Positions 19,121 through 27,035 of a stretch of DNA of 64,000 bases are shown here, in pieces; positions within the stretch are counted from its first letter, which is position 1; every line of letters begins with the position of its first letter. The DNA comes from Paenibacillus yonginensis (GTDB taxonomy: Bacteria; Bacillota; Bacilli; Paenibacillales; Paenibacillaceae), in contig NZ_CP014167.1 in NCBI RefSeq assembly GCF_001685395.1, forward strand, positions 4,224,001 to 4,288,000, in the 5' to 3' direction. The notes beneath the pieces were generated by a model, which made no database searches, had not been told where the DNA came from, and saw only the letters and a program-made list of their open reading frames with translations. Both the position numbers and the translations under genes were made by a program.

Positions 19121-20950
19121 ATGAAGCTGCCTTCTTTCGTCCGCACGATTCAGGCGCGCCTGATCATAATTTACGTGCTGCTGATCCTGATCGCCATGCA
19201 GCTGATCGGCGTCTATTTCGTCAGCGCGATGAAGAATTCGCTGATCAGCAATTTCACAAAGGATCTGGAATCCCGGGCCGAGCTGCTGTCGGTGCTGGTG
19301 GCCCAGAATTTGGGCGGAACGACGGCCGGAGCGGGAGCCGCTGACGAGTCCTTGGACAACCTGCGGGTGCTGGCGAACAACCTCTTCAACATCAACGGAG
19401 CTGAGATTCAGGTGCTGGACGCAAGCGGCAAGGTGCTGACGACGTCCAAACCTTCCCACGCCGACTATGTCGGGCGCAAGAATACGCAAACCGTGGTCAG
19501 CCGGGCTCTGCAGGGCATCAGCGACAACGAGGAATATATTATTGACGATGACGATATCCGGAAAAAGGTCGTTGCCAAGCCGGTCGTCAGCGGCGGCAAA
19601 ATCGTCGGTGCCATCTACATCGCCGCTTCCATGAGCGATTTGTACAGCACGATGGAGCGGATTAACAGCATTTTTATATCAGGATTACTGATTGCCCTTG
19701 TGCTGACGGCCATTCTGGGCGTCATTCTCGCCCATACCATCACGTCGCCGATCAAGGAGCTGACCCGACGGGCGAATGCGGTAGCGGAAGGCGATTTCAA
19801 CCAGATCATGCCCGTGCTGGGCAGCGACGAAATCGGCCAGCTCAGCCATGCGTTCAACTACATGACGAGCCGGCTGCGCGACGCGCTGGCCCAGAATGAG
19901 GAAGAGAAGGAGAAGCTCGCCTCCATTCTGACGAACATGAGCGACGGCGTAATCGCTACCGATGAAGCCGGGAAAATCATCCTGATGAACCGCCGCGCAG
20001 CCGCCATGCTCCAATTGGAGCATGACGAGAACGGCCGGGACATCGCGGATGTGCTCCAGCTGCCTTCGGCGCAGCAGGAGAACCTGCTGCAGGGCACGCT
20101 GCCGCCAGCCCTGCTGGAGACGGGCGGAACGCAAGGCGAGCTTTCGCTGGTCCGCGTGACGTTTACGCCGATCCACCGCAGGGGGCTAGGCATCATCGGC
20201 ACGATCGCCGTGCTCCAGGACGTGACGGAGCAGGAGAAGCTTGACACGGCCCGGCGCGAATTCGTCGCCAACGTGTCGCATGAGCTGCGCACGCCGCTCA
20301 CGACGATCAAGAGCTATACGGAAGCCCTTGAGGACGGGGCCTTGGAGCATCCGGAGCTGGGCCCACGTTTTGTGCATGTCATCCAGAATGAAACGGAGCG
20401 TATGATCCGGCTGGTTACAGACCTGCTGCACCTGTCGCGGCTGGATTCCAAAGAAGCCTCGCTGCGCAAGCAGCAGACCGACCTGAGAGAAATGCTGGAG
20501 GATGTGGAGGACCGCTTCGCCTTCCAGATGAAGCAGAAAGGCATTACCTCGCATATTCAGCTGGAAGACGAGATCGACCCGGTCTGGATGGACCGCGATC
20601 AGATTGACCAGGTGCTGGACAATCTCGTTTCTAATGCGATGAAATATACGCCCGAAGGCGGAGCCATCACGATTGGAGCCGCCGAGACCGAGGACGGCAT
20701 GGTCGAAATTTCGGTCGAGGACAATGGAATCGGCATTCCGAAAAAGGATTTAAGCCGCATCTTCGAGCGGTTCTACCGGGTTGACAAGGCCAGATCGCGC
20801 AATATGGGCGGCACCGGGCTCGGTTTGTCGATTGCCCGGGAAATTGTAATGGCTCACGGAGGCAAGATTGAGCTGTATTCGGAGCTCACCAAAGGCACAA
20901 AGGTGACCTTTACGCTGCCCATCCGGTCTGAAGGGAGCGAACAGGCATGA
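19121..20950 (+). CDS. walK: Sensor histidine kinase WalK
   Basis: Membrane histidine kinase partner of WalR that adjusts cell-wall metabolism to growth. Layout of about 609 residues: TM1 (about 12-32), extracellular sensor domain (about 33-180), TM2 (about 182-203), HAMP, PAS domain, HisKA with phospho-accepting histidine in NVSHELRTPLTTIKSYTEAL, and HATPase_c with NLVSNAMKYTPEG, DNGIGIP and GGTGLGLSIA. The ATG at 19121 immediately after the walR stop matches the family's N-terminus (MKLPSFVRTIQARLI); an upstream ATG at 19106 overlaps walR. It overlaps walH by four bases. Confidence 0.96.
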   Translation: MKLPSFVRTIQARLIIIYVLLILIAMQLIGVYFVSAMKNSLISNFTKDLESRAELLSVLVAQNLGGTTAGAGAADESLDNLRVLANNLFNINGAEIQVLDASGKVLTTSKPSHADYVGRKNTQTVVSRALQGISDNEEYIIDDDDIRKKVVAKPVVSGGKIVGAIYIAASMSDLYSTMERINSIFISGLLIALVLTAILGVILAHTITSPIKELTRRANAVAEGDFNQIMPVLGSDEIGQLSHAFNYMTSRLRDALAQNEEEKEKLASILTNMSDGVIATDEAGKIILMNRRAAAMLQLEHDENGRDIADVLQLPSAQQENLLQGTLPPALLETGGTQGELSLVRVTFTPIHRRGLGIIGTIAVLQDVTEQEKLDTARREFVANVSHELRTPLTTIKSYTEALEDGALEHPELGPRFVHVIQNETERMIRLVTDLLHLSRLDSKEASLRKQQTDLREMLEDVEDRFAFQMKQKGITSHIQLEDEIDPVWMDRDQIDQVLDNLVSNAMKYTPEGGAITIGAAETEDGMVEISVEDNGIGIPKKDLSRIFERFYRVDKARSRNMGGTGLGLSIAREIVMAHGGKIELYSELTKGTKVTFTLPIRSEGSEQA

Positions 20951-22224
20951 AAGAGACGCTGAAATCGGTTGCGCTTGCGTTTCTGATCGCGGCCAGCCTG
21001 GTACAGAGCTATTTCCTTATTTACAGGCTGCCGGGCACCAATCCGGTCGTGAAGACGGCGAACGATTACGTCGCCACGGAGAATATGGGAGTGGAGCTGG
21101 AGGCTTCCAGCATGATTTTTCCGAAGCAGCTGGTGGTGCATCTGGGCGGTAATAAACATACGGTTTTCTATCCGGATTCAACATTCTATAATCTGATCTT
21201 CTCCCGTCTTCAGGGGCGGCAGTTTGACGGCTTCCAGCGGGATGTGGCGCAAAGCCGGGACTGGGCGAAGATCCGCAGCGAAGATGAAGGCATCGAGCTG
21301 GAGTTCGGGACGGGGGTTCCGGTCCCGCTGCTGCAGAAAATTATGCAGATTGCGCCGGATCCGCTGTTTGAGAGCGAAAGCATTGACCGGATTTTTCTAT
21401 ACAGCTCCAAGAACGAAGACAAGGTGCACGTCTTCTTCTTCAGCGTACAGGGCGATGTCGTCTATGAAGCGGCCAAAGCGGACTTGACGGTGCAGGATTT
21501 GAAGCAGCATGTGGATTTCGGGCGCAGCTGGATGCCTTATACGCTGGTGGATAATACCTATTATGTGCCGGACAAGCCGGTCGAGATGGTGGAGAGCACG
21601 ATGGAGACGGGCCAGTATACGCTGGAGCAGATGCAGCGCAGCTTGTTCTTCGATCCAAGCATTACGCGAAATATCCGGGAGAAGGACGGCTCGGAAATCT
21701 ACACGGACTCCAAACGGAGTCTGCAGGTCAGGCAGAACCGGAACTGGATCAACTATACCGATCCGGCGGTTCCGGCGGCCGGCGAGACCAGCCCGGACAA
21801 AAACGCGCTGTCCGCGGTTGACTTCGTGAACCAGCATGGCGGCTGGAGCGGGCGTTACCGAATGGAGCTCGGGGCTGAGACGGACGGCAAACAAACGATC
21901 CGCTTCCAGCAGTATTACGATAATTACCCGATTATTGATGTGCCGGATTTCCACTATGGCATCATGAGGCTGGAAATGCGCGAGGGTACAACGACTGTGT
22001 ATGAACGTTCGCTGATTTATCTGAAGACGGAGAATCAGTCCAAACGAATGGTCCAGCTCCCTTATGGCGAGGAATTGCAGGCTCGAATAGCAGCAGCGGC
22101 CAAGGGCAGCAAGGTAGCGGCGCTGTATCCGGGTTATTGGCCGTCTATGGGAGAGGCCGGAATGACGCTGAAGGCGGTATGGGTGCTCGAGCTGCAGGAC
22201 GGGACCGTACAGGTGCTGCAGTAA
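20947..22224 (+). CDS. walH: WalK regulator WalH (YycH)
   Basis: Membrane-anchored regulator that, with WalI, modulates WalK activity through transmembrane contacts. It has 425 residues with one N-terminal membrane helix (SVALAFLIAASLVQSYFLIY, about residues 7-26) and a large extracellular domain typical of YycH. Its ATG overlaps the walK stop (ATGA). Sequence conservation in this family is low; the assignment rests on architecture plus its position between walK and walI. Confidence 0.9.
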   Translation: MKETLKSVALAFLIAASLVQSYFLIYRLPGTNPVVKTANDYVATENMGVELEASSMIFPKQLVVHLGGNKHTVFYPDSTFYNLIFSRLQGRQFDGFQRDVAQSRDWAKIRSEDEGIELEFGTGVPVPLLQKIMQIAPDPLFESESIDRIFLYSSKNEDKVHVFFFSVQGDVVYEAAKADLTVQDLKQHVDFGRSWMPYTLVDNTYYVPDKPVEMVESTMETGQYTLEQMQRSLFFDPSITRNIREKDGSEIYTDSKRSLQVRQNRNWINYTDPAVPAAGETSPDKNALSAVDFVNQHGGWSGRYRMELGAETDGKQTIRFQQYYDNYPIIDVPDFHYGIMRLEMREGTTTVYERSLIYLKTENQSKRMVQLPYGEELQARIAAAAKGSKVAALYPGYWPSMGEAGMTLKAVWVLELQDGTVQVLQ

Positions 22225-22277
22225 GCAGACGGCGGTGCTGCCTGCACAAAACCGCAACGTGAAGGAGGTTAACGGAT

Positions 22278-23021
22278 TTGGATTGGAGCCGGGCGAAAAA
22301 TGTGCTGATCTACGCGTTTTTACTGCTGAATCTGGTGCTGGGCTACCAGCTTTGGAACGATTTGCGCGAGCAGGCGGATGAAAGTCCGGATCTGACCTCT
22401 CTCGCCGGTAATGTGCAGAGAGCGATGGACAACAAGAACATCAAGGTAGCCGCCGCGATTCCAACGGAAACGCCGGAGCTGCCTAAGATCAGCTACCGGT
22501 TTGTCGATGCGAATGGCGAGAAGCCGATGATGCTGGACAAGACGGTGTACAGCAAGCTAATTTTTTCACCTGAGGAATTGGTTTCGGGACTTGCGGACAG
22601 CATTCCCGACATTGGCAATTACCGCTATGACCCGGTAGAGGACGGAGAAGGGAAGTTTGTGATGCATCCGCTGGTCGAAGGGAAATATCCGCTGTTCCGG
22701 GTCAACCTGGTGCTTTACTACAGCGAACAGCGGATTGTCTCCTATACGGAGCAGCGGATCGAAATCAGCTCGATCGGGGAGGAAGAAGGGCAGCGAGTGC
22801 TGTCGGCCTCCAAGGCGCTGGGCAACCTGGTAGAGAACTATTTGCCGAATGACTCGGTTGTCAAATCGATTGAGCTCGGGTATTATGGGGAATTGTTCAA
22901 CTCGGATGCGCAGGTAGCTGCACCGGCATGGCGTTTTGCGCTTGAAAGCGGAGAGGTGTTCTATGTGCAGGGCATCAGCGGAGATGTCATCAGCGCCGGG
23001 AGTGACAAAACAAAGGAGTAA
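22278..23021 (+). CDS. walI: WalK regulator WalI (YycI)
   Basis: Second membrane-anchored WalK modulator: an N-terminal helix (VLIYAFLLLNLVLGYQLW) and an extracellular YycH/YycI-like domain, 247 residues. It begins with TTG; AAGGAGG (22262-22268) sits nine bases upstream and there is no nearer ATG. The N-terminus MDWSRAKNVLIYAFLLLN is characteristic of YycI proteins. It partners WalH, and its stop overlaps the first base of the walJ start (TAATG). Confidence 0.9.
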   Translation: MDWSRAKNVLIYAFLLLNLVLGYQLWNDLREQADESPDLTSLAGNVQRAMDNKNIKVAAAIPTETPELPKISYRFVDANGEKPMMLDKTVYSKLIFSPEELVSGLADSIPDIGNYRYDPVEDGEGKFVMHPLVEGKYPLFRVNLVLYYSEQRIVSYTEQRIEISSIGEEEGQRVLSASKALGNLVENYLPNDSVVKSIELGYYGELFNSDAQVAAPAWRFALESGEVFYVQGISGDVISAGSDKTKE

Positions 23022-23836
23022 TGGGGAAAATGGGTATACGCTTTACGGTATTGTCCAGCGGATCAACGGGGAACGCCACGGTGATCGCTTATGAAGATAT
23101 TAAATTGATGATTGACGCAGGCTTCAGTGCCCGCCGGATTGACGAGCTGCTGGCCGAGAGGGAAGTAACCGGCAGCGAGCTGAACGGGATTCTGGTCACG
23201 CACGAGCATTCCGATCATATTAAGGGACTTGGCGCGGTGGCGCGCAAATATAATTTGCCGGTGTATGCCAATGAGCTGACCTGGGCCGCCATGGAGAAAC
23301 ATATCGGGGCGATTCCGGACGAGAACCGGCGGATGTTCGGCACAGGGGAGACGCGTGATTTCGGCTCGCTGCGGGTAGAATCTTTCCCGGTGTCGCATGA
23401 TGCGGCCGAGCCTGTGGGCTACTGCTTCTATGATGGCAAAGAGAAGCTCAGCGTCGTAACCGACCTGGGATATGCCAGCGACCGGGTGATGCAGGCCATC
23501 TCCGGTTCGGACGTGCTGGTGCTGGAGGCGAATCATGACGTGGAGATGCTGCGGATGGGCCGTTATCCGTGGAACCTCAAACGCCGGATTCTCGGCGATA
23601 TGGGGCACTTGTCCAACGAAGCGGCGGGCGAAGTGATGAGCCTATTGATGAACGGCCGCGTGAAGCGGACGTATCTGGCTCACCTGAGCCGCGAGCACAA
23701 CATGCTCGACCTGGCGAAGATGTCCGTCCGGGAAGCGATGGAGGATCGCGGCTGCTTCTTCAAAGACAGCGAGTTCAAGCTCTGCGAAACGTATTATGAC
23801 CGCCCTACGCCATGGGATAAGGTGGGGGATTTATAA
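23021..23836 (+). CDS. walJ: MBL-fold metallohydrolase WalJ (YycJ)
   Basis: Metallo-beta-lactamase-fold hydrolase of the YycJ/WalJ type, a cytoplasmic putative exonuclease linked to DNA replication and cell-wall control. Metal motif HEHSDHIKG is at about residues 63-71, with further ligands in SHDAAE, VTDLGYA, LEANHD and LAHLSREHN. The length of 271 residues is normal. The start could be 23021 or the ATG at 23030 (MGIRFTVLSSGSTGN, closer to known N-termini); AAGGAG is at 23013-23018. Its last 32 bases overlap a convergent small gene. Confidence 0.93.
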   Translation: MGKMGIRFTVLSSGSTGNATVIAYEDIKLMIDAGFSARRIDELLAEREVTGSELNGILVTHEHSDHIKGLGAVARKYNLPVYANELTWAAMEKHIGAIPDENRRMFGTGETRDFGSLRVESFPVSHDAAEPVGYCFYDGKEKLSVVTDLGYASDRVMQAISGSDVLVLEANHDVEMLRMGRYPWNLKRRILGDMGHLSNEAAGEVMSLLMNGRVKRTYLAHLSREHNMLDLAKMSVREAMEDRGCFFKDSEFKLCETYYDRPTPWDKVGDL

Positions 23837-24011
23837 ACCCGTCCAGCCGGAGGGCCCGTTCCTCGATTTCTTCGCGGGTAAGGATGCCTTTTTCAATTAA
23901 GAGCTCCATCATCACGCTGAGCATCAGCAGATTGTGGTAATGACCGTCCTTCAGATCGGCAAGCTTGGCGAGCATATTGACTTCGTTCATCGGGGAGAAA
24001 GAGGATTCCAT
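23805..24011 (-). CDS. Small conserved-looking protein antisense to the walJ 3' end
   Basis: 68-residue soluble protein, mostly helical, with a hydrophobic middle (HNLLMLSVMMELLIEKGIL) and an acidic end (TREEIEERALRLDGF). No family is recognised. It is judged real because AAGGAG lies nine bases upstream of the ATG on the minus strand and the composition is protein-like. The segment about residues 24-59 loosely resembles helical segments of nitrile hydratase/ScnB-like beta subunits, but that is not sufficient for a call. It converges on walJ with a 32-bp overlap. Confidence 0.6.
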   Translation of the reverse strand: MESSFSPMNEVNMLAKLADLKDGHYHNLLMLSVMMELLIEKGILTREEIEERALRLDGFINPPPYPMA

Positions 24012-24134
24012 CGTTGATCGCTCCTTGATCCTAAATTTTAAAGGGTTGAAGTGGACAGGACACTGGGGTCCGGGCTTTTATCTTGCATGAAATTTCGAGA
24101 GATATTTCCGAAAGGCTCAGTCCGCTTGGCTTGG

Positions 24135-24173
24135 CCGGCTTTCCGCAGAGATGACGGGGGCCGGTTTTTTTTT
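24135..24173 (+). terminator. Rho-independent terminator distal to the walRKHIJ operon
   Basis: CCGGCTTTC (24135-24143) pairs with GGGGGCCGG (24156-24164) with three wobbles, followed by nine T. It lies about 300 bp beyond walJ, after the antisense small gene. Confidence 0.6.
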
Positions 24174-24888
24174 GCAGAACAGGGTAAAGTCGGCCGGGAA
24201 AAAGGGTAATAAAAAGGGTCGAGAGACGGCTTGCAGCGGTGCTTAAGGAGGCCATAAGGCCTTTTGTCGAAAAAGGGTCCCGAATTGCCGATATTTGGTT
24301 CATTTTACCTATATGAATGGTCTTCAATGGTAGGCAGATTGTGATAAAATGAATCTATCAATGGTTACTAGTATAGTCGCCAGGCTGGCGAAATATTCCT
24401 GAATTCGTCGATGCTCCCAAAGAAGGGAATCGGCTTGAAGAAATTCCTGGGAAGAAGAGCAACAATCCCGTCTGTTTAACCGTTAGATAAGAGAAGGTAT
24501 AGGAAAAGGTACGGACAGCTGTTACGACTCGCCGCAGCGGCGAAGCTGGATCCTGATGGGAAGCCGTTGAAGCAAGTGACGGACTGAAGATGGACCGGGC
24601 AGCATGAGCATAATTGAGCATTTTGAACCAGAACAATGACCTGGAAACGGAGCTTCGGAAAGAAGCGGCTTTAGGGGCAGCAAAGCTGGAGAATATCGGC
24701 TATCCGGCCGCATATGATGAAGATGGATTCTGCTCTGCGGCCCCTTTTACCTCCTGTTTTGAAAATGAAATGAAACGCGGTGGAACTGGCCGTGTGATCG
24801 GGAATCGCCTTCCGGATGTTTTTGGCTGAGACAGCCGGAAGTGACAGCAGCAAGCAGCCGGAAGAAAGCACGGAGGGGAGCATGTTAA
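24174..24888. other. Long non-coding stretch upstream of htrC
   Basis: 715 bases without a supportable gene. A possible -10 TAAAAT occurs at 24345-24350 (after GATTGTGA), so the htrC transcript may carry a leader of about 530 nt. Small open frames on both strands lack binding sites and show no protein-like features. A GGAGGGGAG ribosome binding site at 24872-24880 serves htrC. No riboswitch class was recognised. Confidence 0.4.
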
Positions 24889-26220
24889 ATGGGATTGTTT
24901 GATGATGAGTTTTATTCCACGAAAGTATCCAGAAAGGCCCGCATGATCAAAGGGGCCGAAGGAAAATGGAGCACCCCGCGCAAGACCCGCAGAGGGTTAA
25001 CCACAACACAAATTGCCGTTCTTTGTTCGGTAGTCAGCTCAGTGATTGCTGTTATTTTGTTCAGTTATATTACAGGACTCCCCTCCTCGACCAAACATGC
25101 CGGTGCGCTTGCAGTCAGCGCAAGCAGCGGCGACGATTATGATGAGAAGATTATACAGGCTTCAGCCAAGGTCCGCCCTGCGGTGGTCAGCATTGTTAAC
25201 TATCAATCCGGGAGCATGTCCGAAAGTGTGCCTGAGGACCCTTCCTCCTCCTCTTCGGCACTCGGCTCGGGTGTCATCATCAAGAAAGACGGCGGCAAGG
25301 CTTACATCGTGACGAATAATCACGTGATCGAAGATACTCGCAACCTGGTTGTTGTGACGGCCGATGGCCTGTCCAAGAAAGCCAAAATTGTCGGCCAGGA
25401 TGTGGTTACCGATATCGCTTTGCTGGAGATTGACGACAAAGGGATTACCGCGGTGGCCGACATCGGCGACTCCACCAAGCTGCGCCTTGGCGAGACGGTG
25501 ATTGCGGTCGGCAATCCTCTGGGTCTCAGCGGCACGCAAACGTCCGGCATCATCAGTTATACGCACCGGATCGTGCCGGTGTCTCTGAATCAGGACGGCG
25601 TATATGACTGGGAGCAAGAGGTAATCCAGACGGATGCCGCCATTAACGAAGGCAACAGCGGCGGCGCTTTGGCCGATTTGAACGGCAAGGTGATCGGCAT
25701 CAATACGATGAAGATTGCCGATACCGGGGTTGAAGGGCTTGGCTTCGCAATTCCTACGGATCAAGTGATGAAGACGGTTGATGAACTGATGAAATATGGC
25801 AAGGTTTCCCGGCCTTATCTCGGCGTGTATTCGCTTGACCTGGATAATCCGTATTCGCCTTTGACGGATGAGCAGCGCCAGGACTTGAAGCTTCCGGAGG
25901 ATGTGAAGCAGGGTGTTCTTGTGCTGGAAGCCCATGGACCTGCCGCCCAGGCCGGCCTGGAGCTGAACGATGTCATCGTCCAGCTTGACAGAACGAAGAT
26001 CACTTCGACGCTGGAGCTGCGAAAATATTTGTACGACGATAAAGAGATCGGCGAGAACATGGACGTGACCTTCTACCGCGACGGCAAGCTGCAGACGACT
26101 ACCGTGAAGCTGATCGAGAAGCCAGCCGATGCGGAAGCGAATCCGGATGGCGATGGTTCGTCGGATCCGTCCGGTCAGGACGGAGCGGAGCAGGATCCTA
26201 CAGAGCAGGGGAACGGTTAA
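24889..26220 (+). CDS. htrC: HtrA-type membrane serine protease (YyxA/HtrC)
   Basis: Membrane-anchored trypsin-like quality-control protease (S1C) acting on the outer face of the membrane. Parts in 443 residues: cytoplasmic N-terminus about 1-40, TM about 41-65 (TQIAVLCSVVSSVIAVILFS), protease domain with histidine in VTNNHVIED, aspartate in TDIALLEID and serine in EGNSGGALAD, one PDZ domain (about 305-415), and an acidic Pro/Asp/Gly-rich tail. In Bacillus the gene after walJ is yyxA (htrC), and the order here is the same. GGAGGGGAG lies about eight bases upstream of the ATG. Confidence 0.92.
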   Translation: MGLFDDEFYSTKVSRKARMIKGAEGKWSTPRKTRRGLTTTQIAVLCSVVSSVIAVILFSYITGLPSSTKHAGALAVSASSGDDYDEKIIQASAKVRPAVVSIVNYQSGSMSESVPEDPSSSSSALGSGVIIKKDGGKAYIVTNNHVIEDTRNLVVVTADGLSKKAKIVGQDVVTDIALLEIDDKGITAVADIGDSTKLRLGETVIAVGNPLGLSGTQTSGIISYTHRIVPVSLNQDGVYDWEQEVIQTDAAINEGNSGGALADLNGKVIGINTMKIADTGVEGLGFAIPTDQVMKTVDELMKYGKVSRPYLGVYSLDLDNPYSPLTDEQRQDLKLPEDVKQGVLVLEAHGPAAQAGLELNDVIVQLDRTKITSTLELRKYLYDDKEIGENMDVTFYRDGKLQTTTVKLIEKPADAEANPDGDGSSDPSGQDGAEQDPTEQGNG

Positions 26221-26533
26221 GGCGGAAGGCTGCCTAGGCGCTGCCTACGCTGGTTCCCGGGAACATCTGGAGCGTTGGGGCGTTCCGGGATCATACAATA
26301 CCTTCCTGTTGGGACCGCTGGAGCTGACTTAGCCGTACGCTGGGTGGGAGAGGTTCTTGCCAAGCAGGAAAGAGGAAAAGCTGCAGGGAAGACGAATAAA
26401 CAAAGGCAGGAATTCCAAACTAATGGGTGTTGGGATGCACAGCAGCAGGCCGTTCTTCCGGAGCGCTTGGGGAGGCGGCTTTGCAGCAAACGTCCGGCCT
26501 TCAGGGCCGGGCGCAAGAGAGAGGATGCTTGAC

Positions 26534-26704
26534 GGAATGTACGTAGTATGCAAAGAACATCTGGAACTGGCGATCGACATGTTTGTGGATGAATATGAAG
26601 ATGCGCCTGACGTCGTAGACCTGAAAGAAACCGAGTTCGCTGACTGGGATCCCCCGGCCAAATGCGCGGAATGCGAGAAAGCGGGACAGTTCTTGGTGGT
26701 ATAA
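26534..26704 (+). CDS. CxxH/CxxC mini-protein (YyzF-like)
   Basis: Small protein of 56 residues with a CKEH motif near the N-terminus and CAEC near the C-terminus, spaced as in the CxxH/CxxC (YyzF) family, which probably binds one zinc ion. Acidic central helix LAIDMFVDEYEDAPDVVDL. The start at 26534 (MYVVCKEHLE) is preferred, with AGAGAGG ten bases upstream; longer in-frame forms add arginine-rich, non-conserved sequence. In Bacillus yyzF also lies between yyxA and rlmH. Function unknown. The 313 bp between htrC and this gene hold nothing else recognisable. Confidence 0.75.
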   Translation, partial: GMYVVCKEHLELAIDMFVDEYEDAPDVVDLKETEFADWDPPAKCAECEKAGQFLVV

Positions 26705-26790
26705 GGGACTTGGATTTTGAAGGAGTAAGATTGCAAGACTCCTGAAGAAATAAGTGACTAACTGCGTAAGGGATTAGCTGAGTAAGCGAA

Positions 26791-26840
26791 AAGAGCGGGT
26801 TGACCGGGAGCGGAAGCGTACGGTTGAGGCGCTCTTTTTT
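26791..26840 (+). terminator. Rho-independent terminator
   Basis: AAGAGCG (26791-26797) pairs with CGCTCTT (26830-26836), followed by TTTT. The loop is long. It lies downstream of the CxxH/CxxC gene. Confidence 0.6.
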
Positions 26841-27035
26841 GTGTGCTTCGTTGTGGGTGGTTCGTTCTGGACTCCGTGATTGGACAGAATAGTTGAACGG
26901 AGGGATTCGGCATAGGGGAGACATATTTCGGGGGATTTTTTTAAAGAATATAATGGTCGGAAGAGTGATTTGTAGGAAGGAAAATGGCGGGGGAAGAATG
27001 GGAAATTAGAGAAGGCCTGTTGGATTCCTTACCCC

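Noticed and set aside
24614..24829. 71-codon open frame before htrC
   Set aside because: No ribosome binding site, unusual TTG start and no recognisable features; treated as leader sequence.
26357..26533. N-terminal extension of the CxxH/CxxC protein
   Set aside because: It is arginine/glycine-rich, unlike the family, and the better ribosome binding site serves the start at 26534.
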